Shown here: piece after piece, positions 1 to 7,500 of the stretch | How positions within the stretch are numbered: the first letter of the stretch is position 1 | How the letters are laid out: every line of letters starts with the position of its first letter | Source: Kitasatospora humi | Lineage (GTDB): Bacteria > Actinomycetota > Actinomycetes > Streptomycetales > Streptomycetaceae | Reading direction: 5' to 3' | Assembly (NCBI RefSeq): GCF_020907985.1 | Contig: NZ_JAJJPA010000013.1 | Location: forward strand, 62,001 to 126,000 | DNA: 64,000 nt | Translations under genes and position numbers: made by a program | The notes under the pieces: generated by a model | The model's database searches: none | Seen by the model: only the letters and a program-made list of their open reading frames with translations | What the model was told of the DNA's origin: nothing

Positions 1-1086
1 CTCGTCACCGGCTACGACGCGGTCCGCCGGCTCATGGCCGACACCCGGTTCAGCTCCCGGCAGGACATCGGCGTCCTCCACATCCCCTACGAGGTGCCCG
101 GCATGCCGGTCCTCACCGAACCGGCCCCGCAGACACCGGGGTTGTTCATCGCCATGGACCCGCCGGACCACACCCGGCTGCGGCGCAAGCTCACCGGCGC
201 CTTCACCGTCAAGCGTATGAAGCAGCTCGAACAGCACATCAGCGACATCGTCGAGCGGCAACTGGACGAGCTGGCGCGCCTGGCCCCGCCGGTCGACCTG
301 GTCAAGGAGTTCGCGCTCCCGGTGCCCTCGCTGGTGATCTGCGAACTGCTCGGCGTGCCCTACGAGGACCGGGAGAACTTCCAGACCAACACCGCCACGT
401 TCATGGTCAAGGACCAGCAGCTCGACGAGAAGATGGCCGCCTACGAGGCCATGACCGGGTACCTGGCCGAACTGGTCATGAGCAAGCGCGCCGACCCCGG
501 CGAGGACATCCTCTCCGACCTTGCCCGCGACGAGGACCTCAGCGTCCCGGAGCTGGTCGGCATGGCCTTCCTGCTGCTGCTCGCGGGCCACGAGACCACC
601 GCCAACATGCTGGCGCTGGGCACCTTCGCGCTCCTGGAGCACCCCGACCAACTGGCCGTCCTGCGTGCCGAACCGGAGCTGCTGCCCGGTGCCGTCGAGG
701 AGCTGATGCGCTACCTGTCCGTGGTCGACATCCTCTACCGGTACGCAACGGAGGACCTCGAACTCGGCGGCGAGACGATCGCCGAGGGATCGACCGTCGT
801 CGTCTCGATGCTGGCCGCCAACCACGACCCGCTGCGCTTCGAGAACCCCGACACCCTGGACGTCCGCCGCGAAGCCCGCGGCCACCTCTCCTTCGGCCAC
901 GGCGTCCACCAGTGCCTCGGCCAGCAACTGGCCCGCATCGAGATGCGTGTCGGCTTCGGCGGACTGCTGCGCCGCTTCCCGACCCTCCAACTCGCCGTTC
1001 CGGCCGACGAGGTCAAGCTGAGGACCGACATGAACATCTACGGAGTCCACGAGCTGCCGGTCACCTGGACGGCGACGGCCCGGTAG
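1..1086 (+). CDS. cytochrome P450, 5' end outside the window
   Basis: Heme-thiolate monooxygenase of the bacterial class I type, which needs a ferredoxin and a reductase; neither lies beside it here. The frame is open from base 1 (LVTGYDAVRRL precedes the first ATG at 34), so the N-terminus is cut off by the window edge and the ATG at 34 is internal. Visible marks in order: DPPDHTRLRRKL (C-helix region), I-helix AGHETTANM with the oxygen-activating E-T-T, K-helix E-x-x-R (EELMR), and the heme loop FGHGVHQCLG, whose Cys is the iron ligand. The 361 visible residues suggest that only about 40-50 are missing. The substrate cannot be read from the sequence. Confidence 0.95.
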   Translation, partial: LVTGYDAVRRLMADTRFSSRQDIGVLHIPYEVPGMPVLTEPAPQTPGLFIAMDPPDHTRLRRKLTGAFTVKRMKQLEQHISDIVERQLDELARLAPPVDLVKEFALPVPSLVICELLGVPYEDRENFQTNTATFMVKDQQLDEKMAAYEAMTGYLAELVMSKRADPGEDILSDLARDEDLSVPELVGMAFLLLLAGHETTANMLALGTFALLEHPDQLAVLRAEPELLPGAVEELMRYLSVVDILYRYATEDLELGGETIAEGSTVVVSMLAANHDPLRFENPDTLDVRREARGHLSFGHGVHQCLGQQLARIEMRVGFGGLLRRFPTLQLAVPADEVKLRTDMNIYGVHELPVTWTATAR

Positions 1087-1099
1087 GCGCCCCCGGGTT

Positions 1100-2058
1100 T
1101 CAGGGGGCGTACAGCACGGTGATCTCCCGCGCGGCCCGGGCGAGTTCGGCCCGCGCCTCGGGCGGGGAGAGGACTTCCAGGTCCGCGCCGAACGGGAGGA
1201 GGGTGCGGGCAGCTCCCAAGGCGGCGAAGGCGAAGGTGAGTTCGGCCCACTCGCCGTCACCGGGTGCGGGTGGCACGGCTATCCGGGGGCGTGGAGGCGC
1301 AGCAGCAGGTCGAGACGGGTGCGGCGGACGCGCACCCGGACGCGCACACCCTCGGGGATGCGCTCGACCTGGTCGCGCAGGACGGTCCACACGTCCGCGA
1401 GGGCGAGTCCGGGGCGGTGGCGCACCGGAGCGTCGCAGACGGCGGCCGCCAGCACCCGGTCCACGCGGAACAGGCGGGGCGCGGCGTCCAGGTCGGCCAC
1501 CAGGTACCAGACGCCGGCCTTGCTCACCAGCCCGTACGGGTCGACGGTGTACTCGCTCGGCTCGGCGGCGCCGCCATGACGGTACGTCAGGGCGAGCCGG
1601 CGATCGGCGAAGACGGCCCGCTGCAACTCGCCCAGGGCGGCCGCCGAGTCGCCCGGGCGCTGCATCCAGCGTGCCGGGTCGATCAGGATCCGCTCGCTGG
1701 TCCGCTCGGCCGCCGGGCGGTGCGGGGCCGGGAGGGCGGCCATCACCTTGCGCAGCGCCGAGTCGATGGCTTCCCCGAGGCCCAGTTCCCGGTGCGACCC
1801 CTGGGTGGAGAGGACGAACAGCGCGCGAGCCTCGTCGCTGGTCAGCCCGGTGACGTCGGTGCGGTAGCCGGGCAGCAGGTTGATGCCGCCGTGGCGGCCG
1901 CGTTCGGCCCAGACCGGAACGCCGGCCGCGGACAGCGCCTCGACGTCCCGGTAGATGGTGCGGACGGAGACCTCCAGGCGCTCGGCGAGCTCGGTGGCGG
2001 GCACCTGGCCGCGGGTCTGGAGCAGCAGCAGGATCGACAGCAGTCGGTCGGCCTTCAC
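1100..2058 (-). pseudogene. WYL-domain (YafY/DeoR-like) transcriptional regulator, frameshifted near its C-terminus
   Basis: Starts at GTG 2058 (MKADRLLSIL). An N-terminal winged HTH (ELAERLEVSVRTIYRDVEAL, residues about 22-41) is followed by the linker GLVSKAGVWYLVADLD typical of WYL regulators. The frame stops at 1279, just after LLLRLHAPG, about 60 residues short of the family length. The missing end (GEWAELTFAFAALGAARTLL ... REITVLYAP) is intact in another frame down to 1100. One indel at about 1279-1290 therefore separates two good halves: either a recent pseudogene or a sequencing error. DNA-binding and most of the sensor domain are present in the first frame. It faces a TIGR03086 gene across a 104-bp gap holding a palindromic operator, which suggests autoregulation and control of that neighbour. 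Confidence 0.75.
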
Positions 2059-2071
2059 AAGATCCCATTAA

Positions 2072-2092
2072 ACCTGACGCTGGTTGTCAGGT
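2072..2092. promoter_or_regulatory. palindromic operator between the WYL regulator and the TIGR03086 gene
   Basis: ACCTGAC (2072-2078) and GTCAGGT (2086-2092) form a perfect 7-bp inverted repeat with a 7-bp spacer. It lies 14 bp upstream of the regulator's GTG and 71 bp upstream of the enzyme ATG. Divergent WYL/YafY regulators usually bind a site of this kind in the shared promoter. That this regulator binds here is an inference from position and symmetry. Confidence 0.6.
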
Positions 2093-2162
2093 ATGACCGG
2101 AAGAGTGTCCATCGCGACGAACGCAAGGAAGAACACCCCCAGCGCACAACAGGAGTTTCCCG

Positions 2163-2729
2163 ATGGACCCGCGCCCCCTCCACATCCGCACCTTCGACCA
2201 GCTGGAGACGGTCTTCGCCAAGGTCACTCCCGCCGACCTCGACCGTCCCACCCCCTGCACCGAGTTCGACCTGCGCGAGCTGCTCGGTCACGTCATCGGC
2301 GGCATCCACCGGATCGCGTACATCGGCGAGGGCGGCCGCGCCCTGGACATCGCCCCGGCCGTCGACCGGGTCGACGACACCGACTTGTCGGGCGCCCTCG
2401 GCCGGGCCCGCGCCCGGGCCCTCGCCGCCTGGGCGGACGACGCCAAGCTGGACCGGGTCGTGGAGGTCCCGTGGGGCGAGATGCCCGGCCGGATGGCGCT
2501 GGGCGGCTATGTGATGGAGGCCGTCACCCACACCTGGGACATCGCGCAGACCATCGGCCTGGACACCGCGCTGGACGAGGAGCTGGCGCTCATCTCGCTG
2601 GACGTGGCCCAGAAGGCACTCCCGGCCGACCGCAGCCGCGAAGGCCTGCCCTTCGGTCCGCTGCAGGACGTGCCGGCCGACGCCAACGCGTACGCCCGCC
2701 TGGCGGGTTGGCTGGGCCGGACGGCCTGA
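2163..2729 (+). CDS. TIGR03086 family metal-binding protein (mycothiol-dependent maleylpyruvate isomerase-like, DinB fold)
   Basis: 188 residues. The hallmark PTPCTEFDLRELLGHV (residues about 29-44) gives the first metal-ligand His, and the later EAVTHTWDIAQ gives the Glu and second His of the family triad. Relatives are four-helix-bundle proteins that often use mycothiol as cofactor; this member's substrate is unknown. A good ribosome site (AGGAG, 2150-2154) precedes ATG 2163. The gene is divergent from the WYL regulator and probably under its control. Two more members of the family lie in this window (8400 and 59755). Confidence 0.85.
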   Translation: MDPRPLHIRTFDQLETVFAKVTPADLDRPTPCTEFDLRELLGHVIGGIHRIAYIGEGGRALDIAPAVDRVDDTDLSGALGRARARALAAWADDAKLDRVVEVPWGEMPGRMALGGYVMEAVTHTWDIAQTIGLDTALDEELALISLDVAQKALPADRSREGLPFGPLQDVPADANAYARLAGWLGRTA

Positions 2730-2894
2730 CCGACACCGGCCGCGGGGGCAGGCGCCCCCGCGGCAGCGGTCACTTCACCCGACCGCCGCCAACGCCGCCA
2801 TTCGGCGAACGGGTCGTCGCTCCCTCGGGGGCAGCACCGACTGTCCTCGAGGTCCAACCCTCCTGACGGGCGAGGAGAAAGGCGAGGAGAGAGC

Positions 2895-2936
2895 ACCGCG
2901 CTCGGTCCGGCACCGGGGTGCGGGACCGAGCGCGGT
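2895..2936. terminator. bidirectional hairpin terminator
   Basis: ACCGCGCTCGGTCC (2895-2908) pairs perfectly with GGACCGAGCGCGGT (2923-2936), a 14-bp stem with a 14-nt loop. It sits between two convergent genes ending at 2729 and 2956. There is no T-tract, which is usual for actinobacterial terminators. Confidence 0.8.
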
Positions 2937-2955
2937 CGATGGCCGACGCCGGAGC

Positions 2956-3252
2956 TCAGCCCTGATCGGCCGCGAACTCCAGGGTCAGCGGGTGGGTGGC
3001 CAGCGCGGACACCTCGATGTCCGCGTACGGGCGGATCGGCAGGCCGGCGAGCACGTTCTCCAGCGCGTCCGCGTCAGCGGCCGACCAGATGCCGACATTG
3101 GCGCGCTGCCCGGGCTGCCGCCAGATGTACTTCAGCACGCCGGCCGCGTGGAGCTCATGCGCGTGCGTGTGCTCCTTCTCGACAATGGCGTTCCGCTCCT
3201 CGACCGGTAGTTCGTAGACGCGGGAGCCGTCGATGCGGACCAGGAAATCCAT
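2956..3252 (-). CDS. muconolactone isomerase-like small protein
   Basis: 98 residues, starting MDFLVRIDGSRVYELP. The layout (ferredoxin-like fold, EKEHTHAHELHAAGVLKYIWRQPG, then GIWSAADADALENVLAGLP) matches the muconolactone delta-isomerase (MIase) / YciI-like superfamily. True MIases act in the catechol branch of beta-ketoadipate degradation, but no other gene of that pathway lies nearby, so a stand-alone or unknown role is more likely. A spaced GGAGG-like sequence precedes the ATG at 3252. Confidence 0.75.
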   Translation of the reverse strand: MDFLVRIDGSRVYELPVEERNAIVEKEHTHAHELHAAGVLKYIWRQPGQRANVGIWSAADADALENVLAGLPIRPYADIEVSALATHPLTLEFAADQG

Positions 3253-3404
3253 GAAGTCCTCCGTGAAGCCGTGCCAGCTTGGATGACGTCTTACCCGGCC
3301 GATCGTAACGGCCGCCTTCAGTTCGTCAACGCATCGATGGCACAGTCGGATCGGCGCAGGCGGGCACTGCGATTTCGGCTCGCGGACAATGGCAACTCAC
3401 CGTC

Positions 3405-5048
3405 CTATCCGCGCTGCTCCCACGGCCAGGCGCCGTCCACTCCGCCCTCCAGCAGCGGCACCATGCGGAATGCCGCGTCGGTGAGCCCGCCGAAGGTGTG
3501 CCGGTTGTGAACGCCCGATGGAGCGTGGCCCGTTCGGTAGCCGGCCAGGTTCCAGGTGTACATCGGGACAGACGCCGGGACGGCCTGGTCGACGGTTCCG
3601 GCCGCCGCCTGCTCGTCGGTCATGATCACCACCCGGTCGTGGCCCCGGAACGTCGCCTGGAGCGCCGCCGCCGTGTCGGTGCCACCGCCGATGAACCAGC
3701 CGCCGTCCTTCCAGCGCCGCACCTCGGCGAGGACCGAGCCGCCGGCGGTCAACGGGAACGGCTTCACCAGGTCGTAGCTGCGCCCGGACCAGGTGCCGGC
3801 GGCGGAGAACGACACCACATCGGCCTGCTCGCACCGGTGGCCGAGGGCGATCCCGAACAGTGCGGCCGCGTCCCAGCGCATCAGGGTGCCGTCCTTGGAG
3901 AACCCGGACTCCATCGAGCCGCTGGTGTCCACCAGGACCAGCGTCCGGCCGTCCAGCCGCGGGATGTTGGCCAGCGAAGCCGTCAACGCCTTCTCCAGCG
4001 CCCAGGACCAGCGCAGCGACGGGGCCGCGTTGAAGGCGGAGTAGAACCGCATCGGCAACTGCCGCGAGCGGGCCACCTGCTCCGGGTCGGCCAGCTTGGC
4101 CGCGACCCGCTCGGCCACCTCGTCGCCGACCCCGGCCTGGTCGAAGTTCCGCAGGTTGCGCAGCAGCGCCATGTACCCCATCGACGGGATGATCGCCTCC
4201 CAGGCCTGGCGGTCCATCGGGCTCTGCAGCCAGCCGGCCAGCATCTCCCAGGTGAAGGCGCCGGCCGTCAGCCGCTCGGCGGCGTCCGGGCGGTTCAGCA
4301 GCTCCCGCCGTTCCTGGAGCGGGAGTTCACGCAGCAGCTGGTTGGCCGTCAGGGTGCGGTCGGACGGCGGCACGACGGCGGTGTCCGGGTTGTGGCGCCG
4401 ATCGAGCGCGTAGCGGAACAGCTCGCCCTGCCAAGGCTTTTCCACGTCCGGCGTGGCGTGCACCAGGTTGAGGACGTCACCGAAGCGGTAACCCTTGCTG
4501 TCGGTGTCGTACTTGAGCAGGGACTTGCCGTGGTACAGCCGCTGGACGGCGTCGGCGATGCCGCGCTTCACCGGCTTGGGGACGGCGCGGCCGTGGGTGG
4601 AGGTCCAGTAGGCGAGCAACTCGCCCGGCTCGTCAGCGCGCTGGAGCACGGAGGCGATGACCGCGCGATTGCTGGGCGCACCGGGCTCACCGGTCCCGGT
4701 GCCCTTGTCCCCGGCGTCGAGGCGGGCCTTGACGAACTCGGCGGCGCCGACGATGGCGGCGGTGCGCAGATTGCCCTCGCCGCGCAGCCAGTTGAGCAAC
4801 TCGGCGGTCCACCGCGGGTCTTCGACGGCGAGCTGGCGGATGAGCGCGGTGTAGCGGTCGTCGCGGTGGCCGGCGCTCTCGTAGAAGGTGTCGGTGCCCA
4901 CCATGTTGCTGACGGCCAGCAGGAAGAGTTCGGACTTGGCGTCGCGCAGGTGGCCGGTGCCGCCCTGGTGGTTGACGGTGGTCCGGCCGGTGGTCGCGAC
5001 CGGTGAGGTCGCGCTCGGGCGCGCGGTACGGGTGTTGAAGCGTGACAT
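3405..5048 (-). CDS. rsr: Ro60 orthologue Rsr (TROVE domain RNA-binding protein)
   Basis: 547 residues, the usual length for bacterial Ro60. Residues about 1-350 are the TROVE HEAT-repeat ring (LRDAKSELFLLAVSNMVGTD near the start). The rest is a von Willebrand A domain with the metal (MIDAS) motif LVDTSGSM. Ro60 rings bind misfolded RNA ends in the central hole and Y RNA on the outer surface. In bacteria the complex works with exoribonucleases such as PNPase in rRNA turnover and stress. The frame stays open to 5345, but MSRFNTRTARPSAT at 5048 is the right start: AGGGG lies about 12 nt upstream, and the region beyond is filled by three Y-RNA-like structures on the same strand. Regulation probably comes with those RNAs, since the leader overlaps or abuts the third. 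Confidence 0.93.
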   Translation of the reverse strand: MSRFNTRTARPSATSPVATTGRTTVNHQGGTGHLRDAKSELFLLAVSNMVGTDTFYESAGHRDDRYTALIRQLAVEDPRWTAELLNWLRGEGNLRTAAIVGAAEFVKARLDAGDKGTGTGEPGAPSNRAVIASVLQRADEPGELLAYWTSTHGRAVPKPVKRGIADAVQRLYHGKSLLKYDTDSKGYRFGDVLNLVHATPDVEKPWQGELFRYALDRRHNPDTAVVPPSDRTLTANQLLRELPLQERRELLNRPDAAERLTAGAFTWEMLAGWLQSPMDRQAWEAIIPSMGYMALLRNLRNFDQAGVGDEVAERVAAKLADPEQVARSRQLPMRFYSAFNAAPSLRWSWALEKALTASLANIPRLDGRTLVLVDTSGSMESGFSKDGTLMRWDAAALFGIALGHRCEQADVVSFSAAGTWSGRSYDLVKPFPLTAGGSVLAEVRRWKDGGWFIGGGTDTAAALQATFRGHDRVVIMTDEQAAAGTVDQAVPASVPMYTWNLAGYRTGHAPSGVHNRHTFGGLTDAAFRMVPLLEGGVDGAWPWEQRG

Positions 5049-5082
5049 GGAGAGAATCCCCTCGCTGTGGAAGGGAAGGCTG

Positions 5083-5198
5083 AGCAGCGGGGCGCCCGAG
5101 GTCAAGGCGGCGGCGGTCGTTCGGGAGTTGAACCCGGCACCATGAAGGTGCTTCGTCAGAGAAGTAACCGTCGCCTGCGCACCGGGCGCCCCGCTGCT
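5083..5198 (-). ncRNA. Y-RNA-like structure 3, next to rsr, with a T-arm mimic
   Basis: The ends form a perfect 16-bp stem, AGCAGCGGGGCGCCCG (5198-5183) with its complement at 5098-5083. Inside the stem comes the box GGTGCGCAGGCGACGGTTAC, also present in the two sister RNAs, and the opposite strand carries GCCTTGACCT. This resembles the two conserved sides of the Ro-binding stem of Y RNAs (vertebrate CCGAAGG and CACTTGAC). A second inner stem (GGCGACGG with CCGCCGCC) leads to two hairpins: GCACC-TTCAT-GGTGC, then CGGG-TTCAACT-CCCG, whose 7-nt loop fits the tRNA T-loop rule TTCRANY. No D-arm is present. The 3' end is 35 nt from the rsr ATG, so it could be a separate RNA or part of the rsr leader. 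Confidence 0.7.
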
Positions 5199-5449
5199 GC
5201 GGCCTCCCGAGATCAAGAGCGGGATCGGCGGACTTTTTTCAGAGAAGTAGCCGAGCCCTGCGCACCGGGAGGTGCAATGCAGCTGAGACGCTGTGAAGTT
5301 GTGTGAAGCCTTGGTCCAGAGATCAGATCGGCTGAGGTGACACAACGTGCTCTACCGTTGAGCTACCGCCGGACTCGCGCCCGACGCTCGGGATTCGAAC
5401 CCGAAACACCGTCCTCCAGAAGGGAAGTAACCCCTGCCTTCGCACCTGG
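5161..5449 (-). repeat. three direct copies of a 26-nt Ro-box
   Basis: Copies at 5449-5424, 5269-5244 and 5186-5161, read on the minus strand. All share CC[A/C]GGTGCG[A/C]AGG at the 5' side and [T/C]TACTTC at the 3' side; copies 2 and 3 also share the following TCTGA. Each copy sits at the same place in one of the three Y-RNA-like folds, directly inside the closing stem. The conservation of this strand, while the rest of each RNA diverges, marks it as the likely Rsr contact. Confidence 0.75.
5203..5272 (-). ncRNA. Y-RNA-like structure 2, short form without tRNA module
   Basis: A 70-nt unit closed by CCTCCCG (5272-5266) with CGGGAGG (5209-5203). It carries the same box as its neighbours (GGTGCGCAGGGCTCGGCTAC), and the opposite side has GCTCTTGATCT, the Y-RNA-like 3' element. 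An inner stem TCGGC/GCCGA closes a loop containing ACTTCTCTGAAAAAAG. It has only the Ro-binding part plus a loop and so resembles a minimal Y RNA. Only 4 nt separate it from structure 3 and 41 nt from structure 1, which suggests one transcript that is processed, or tandem duplication. Confidence 0.65.
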
Positions 5450-5451
5450 AC
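5314..5451 (-). ncRNA. yrlA: YrlA-type Y RNA with a circularly permuted tRNA-like domain
   Basis: 138 nt, closed by GTCCAG (5451-5446) with CTGGAC (5319-5314). The Ro-box GGTGCGAAGGCAGGGG follows. Then, in order: a T-arm (TCGGG-TTCGAAT-CCCGA, 5404-5388); a 7-bp acceptor-like stem GTCGGGC/GTCCGGC capped by the GNRA loop GCGA (5385-5368); and TA plus a D-arm (GCTC-AACGGTA-GAGC, 5363-5349) with the GG that contacts the T-loop in tRNA. T-arm before D-arm, and an acceptor stem closed by a loop with no free CCA end, is the published architecture of YrlA RNAs, which hang from the Ro-binding stem through the anticodon-stem position (GGTG 5410-5407 with CACC 5339-5336). Its position upstream of rsr on the same strand is also typical. 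Confidence 0.88.
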
Positions 5452-5457
5452 GCGTCG

Positions 5458-5463
5458 ACTCTA
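5458..5463 (-). promoter_or_regulatory. -10 box for the Y RNA / rsr unit
   Basis: TAGAGT on the minus strand fits the streptomycete vegetative -10 consensus (TAGRRT). It ends 6 nt before G5451, the first base of the YrlA closing stem, so transcription would start at the RNA's own 5' end. No convincing -35 hexamer is visible 16-18 nt upstream. Confidence 0.5.
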
Positions 5464-5530
5464 GCGCGACCCTCCGACGGATGTTCGGAATTATGCGGGG
5501 CGCCCGTTGGGCACGGCGGGCGGGGCGGCC

Positions 5531-5826
5531 TCAGGGCCGGGTGAGCAACTCGCCGTCGATGACGGTGACGGCCCGCCCGGTCAGCAGCGTGCGGTCGCCC
5601 GTGAGCCGGACGCGGTCGGGGTGAACCAGCGGAGCGCCCAGTCGGCGTCCCCACCGGGCGGCAGGGGACGGGCGAAGGCGGTCTCGGACAGGTTCACCTC
5701 GGCGGCGACCTGCTGGAGCCAGGCGTCGGGCGGGAACCGGTCCTCGGAGCCGTCGAGGAGCAGGACCCCGGCGGGGTTCCCGCCGAACGGGCGGTCGGTG
5801 AAGGCGTCGACGATCCGGATGCGCAT
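5531..5826 (-). pseudogene. phenazine biosynthesis-like (PhzF) protein, internal deletion
   Basis: The N-terminus is a normal PhzF start (MRIRIVDAFTDRPFGGNPAG, then NLSETAFARP and WALRWFTPTA), including the catalytic Glu region. Where the family continues with its CGHAT motif, the frame instead ends SGSRATARC. A C-terminal PhzF tail (RVRLTGDRTLLTGRAVTVI) follows at once in another frame. About 180 residues are missing between the two parts, so this is a deletion remnant and not a working isomerase. It lies between the Y RNA promoter and the gap promoter, both pointing away from it. Confidence 0.8.
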
Positions 5827-6012
5827 GCCCCCGACCGTAGGGCGCACGTGCCACGGCCGCCACAGCCAATCACCACCGACTGGCCTGTTCGGCGGGGATC
5901 CGGCCCTCCTCTCCGGAACGCAGTGACGCTGCTCACCAGGCCCGATTGCGGGGATCGAACAGCCCTCCGGATACGATGTGGCCACCCTCTAGCTCAATCG
6001 AGAGATGGACTT

Positions 6013-7449
6013 GTGACTGTCAACGACGACGTGTTCACGGACTGGAAGAACCGCGAGGAGATCGCGGAGGCGATGATTCCGATCATCGGCCGACTGCACC
6101 GGGAGCGGGACGTCACTGTGCTGCTGCACAGCCGCTCCCTGGTGAACAAGTCGGTGGTCAGCATCCTGAAGACCCACCGGTTCGCCCGCCAGATCGCCGG
6201 CGAAGAGCTCTCGATCACCGAGACCATGCCGTTCCTCCAGGCCCTCACCACGCTCGACCTGGGTCCGTCCCAGATCGACCTCGGCATGCTGGCCGCCACC
6301 TACAAGGCCGACAGCCGCGGCCTCTCGGTGGCCGCGTTCACCGCCGAGGCCGTCGCCGGCGCCACGGGCGCCAACAAGCTGGAGCGCCAGGAGCCGCGCG
6401 ATGTCGTGCTCTACGGCTTCGGTCGGATCGGCCGCCTGGTGGCCCGCCTGCTGGTCGAGAAGGCCGGCGGCCTGCGGCTGCGCGCCATCGTCGTCCGCAA
6501 CAGCGGGGGCGACGACCTGGTGAAGCGAGCCTCGCTGCTGCGCCGGGACTCCATCCACGGGCAGTTCGCGGGCTCCATCACCGTTGACGAGGCGAACAGC
6601 ACCATCATCGCCAACGGCAACGCGATCAAGGTCATCTACTCGGACGACCCGACCAAGGTCGACTACACCGAGTACGGGATCAACGACGCGATCCTGATCG
6701 ACAACACCGGCAAGTGGCGGGACCGCGAGGGCCTGTCGAAGCACCTGCAGCCCGGCATCGCCAAGGTCGTGCTCACCGCCCCGGGCAAGGGCGACGTGCC
6801 CAACATCGTGCACGGCGTCAACCACGACACGATCAAGCCGGACGAGCAGATCCTGTCCTGCGCGTCCTGCACCACCAACGCCATCGTCCCGCCGCTGAAG
6901 GCGATGGAGGACAAGTACGGCGTGCTCCGCGGCCACGTGGAGACCGTCCACTCGTTCACCAACGACCAGAACCTGCTGGACAACTACCACAAGGCGGACC
7001 GCCGCGGCCGTTCGGCACCGCTGAACATGGTGATCACCGAGACCGGTGCCGCCTCGGCCGTCGCCAAGGCGCTGCCGGACCTCAAGGCGAAGATCTCCGG
7101 TAGCTCGATCCGGGTGCCGGTGCCGGACGTCTCGATCGCGATCCTCAACCTGCAGCTGAAGACCGAGACCGACCGCGAGGACGTCCTCGACTACCTGCGC
7201 GAGGTGTCGCTGACCTCGCCGCTGCGTCGCCAGATCGACTTCATCGACTCGCCCGACGCCGTCTCCAGCGACTTCATCGGCTCGCGGCACGCCTCGATCG
7301 TCGATGCCGGTGCCACCAAGGTGGACGGCGACAACGCCATCCTCTACCTGTGGTACGACAACGAGTTCGGCTACTCCTGCCAGGTCATCCGGGTCGTCCA
7401 GTACGTCTCCGGCGTCGAGTACCCGACCTACCCGGCTCCGGCGGTCTGA
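6013..7449 (+). CDS. gap: glyceraldehyde-3-phosphate dehydrogenase, long (N-terminally extended) type
   Basis: 478 residues; oxidises glyceraldehyde 3-phosphate to 1,3-bisphosphoglycerate with NAD(P). An N-terminal extension of about 130 residues (MTVNDDVFTDWKNREEIAEA) precedes the Rossmann motif YGFGRIGRL. The catalytic SCASCTTN lies near residue 284, and the substrate-binding NMVITETGAASAVAKALP and the C-terminal WYDNEFGYSCQV follow. This long form is common in actinobacteria beside the standard 335-residue enzyme and may favour the gluconeogenic direction (inference). GTG 6013 was chosen because the family starts here; upstream in-frame codons read through promoter DNA. A strong terminator follows. 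Confidence 0.95.
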   Translation: MTVNDDVFTDWKNREEIAEAMIPIIGRLHRERDVTVLLHSRSLVNKSVVSILKTHRFARQIAGEELSITETMPFLQALTTLDLGPSQIDLGMLAATYKADSRGLSVAAFTAEAVAGATGANKLERQEPRDVVLYGFGRIGRLVARLLVEKAGGLRLRAIVVRNSGGDDLVKRASLLRRDSIHGQFAGSITVDEANSTIIANGNAIKVIYSDDPTKVDYTEYGINDAILIDNTGKWRDREGLSKHLQPGIAKVVLTAPGKGDVPNIVHGVNHDTIKPDEQILSCASCTTNAIVPPLKAMEDKYGVLRGHVETVHSFTNDQNLLDNYHKADRRGRSAPLNMVITETGAASAVAKALPDLKAKISGSSIRVPVPDVSIAILNLQLKTETDREDVLDYLREVSLTSPLRRQIDFIDSPDAVSSDFIGSRHASIVDAGATKVDGDNAILYLWYDNEFGYSCQVIRVVQYVSGVEYPTYPAPAV

Positions 7450-7465
7450 CGCCCAGCGGCCGAAA

Positions 7466-7500
7466 GGGGCGGTGACCGGCACCGAGCCGGTCACCGCCCC
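7466..7500. terminator. bidirectional terminator between gap and an AraC regulator
   Basis: GGGGCGGTGACCGGC (7466-7480) pairs perfectly with its complement at 7486-7500 around a 5-nt loop. The convergent regulator's stop codon lies inside the right arm, so the hairpin serves both genes. Confidence 0.85.

Noticed and set aside
3498..5006. 502-codon open frame on the plus strand over rsr
   Set aside because: Exact antisense of the Ro60 gene, with no domain or ribosome site of its own.
5349..5404. An ordinary tRNA gene at the Y RNA locus
   Set aside because: T-arm and D-arm are in reverse order and there is no anticodon arm or CCA end; the permuted Y RNA explains it.
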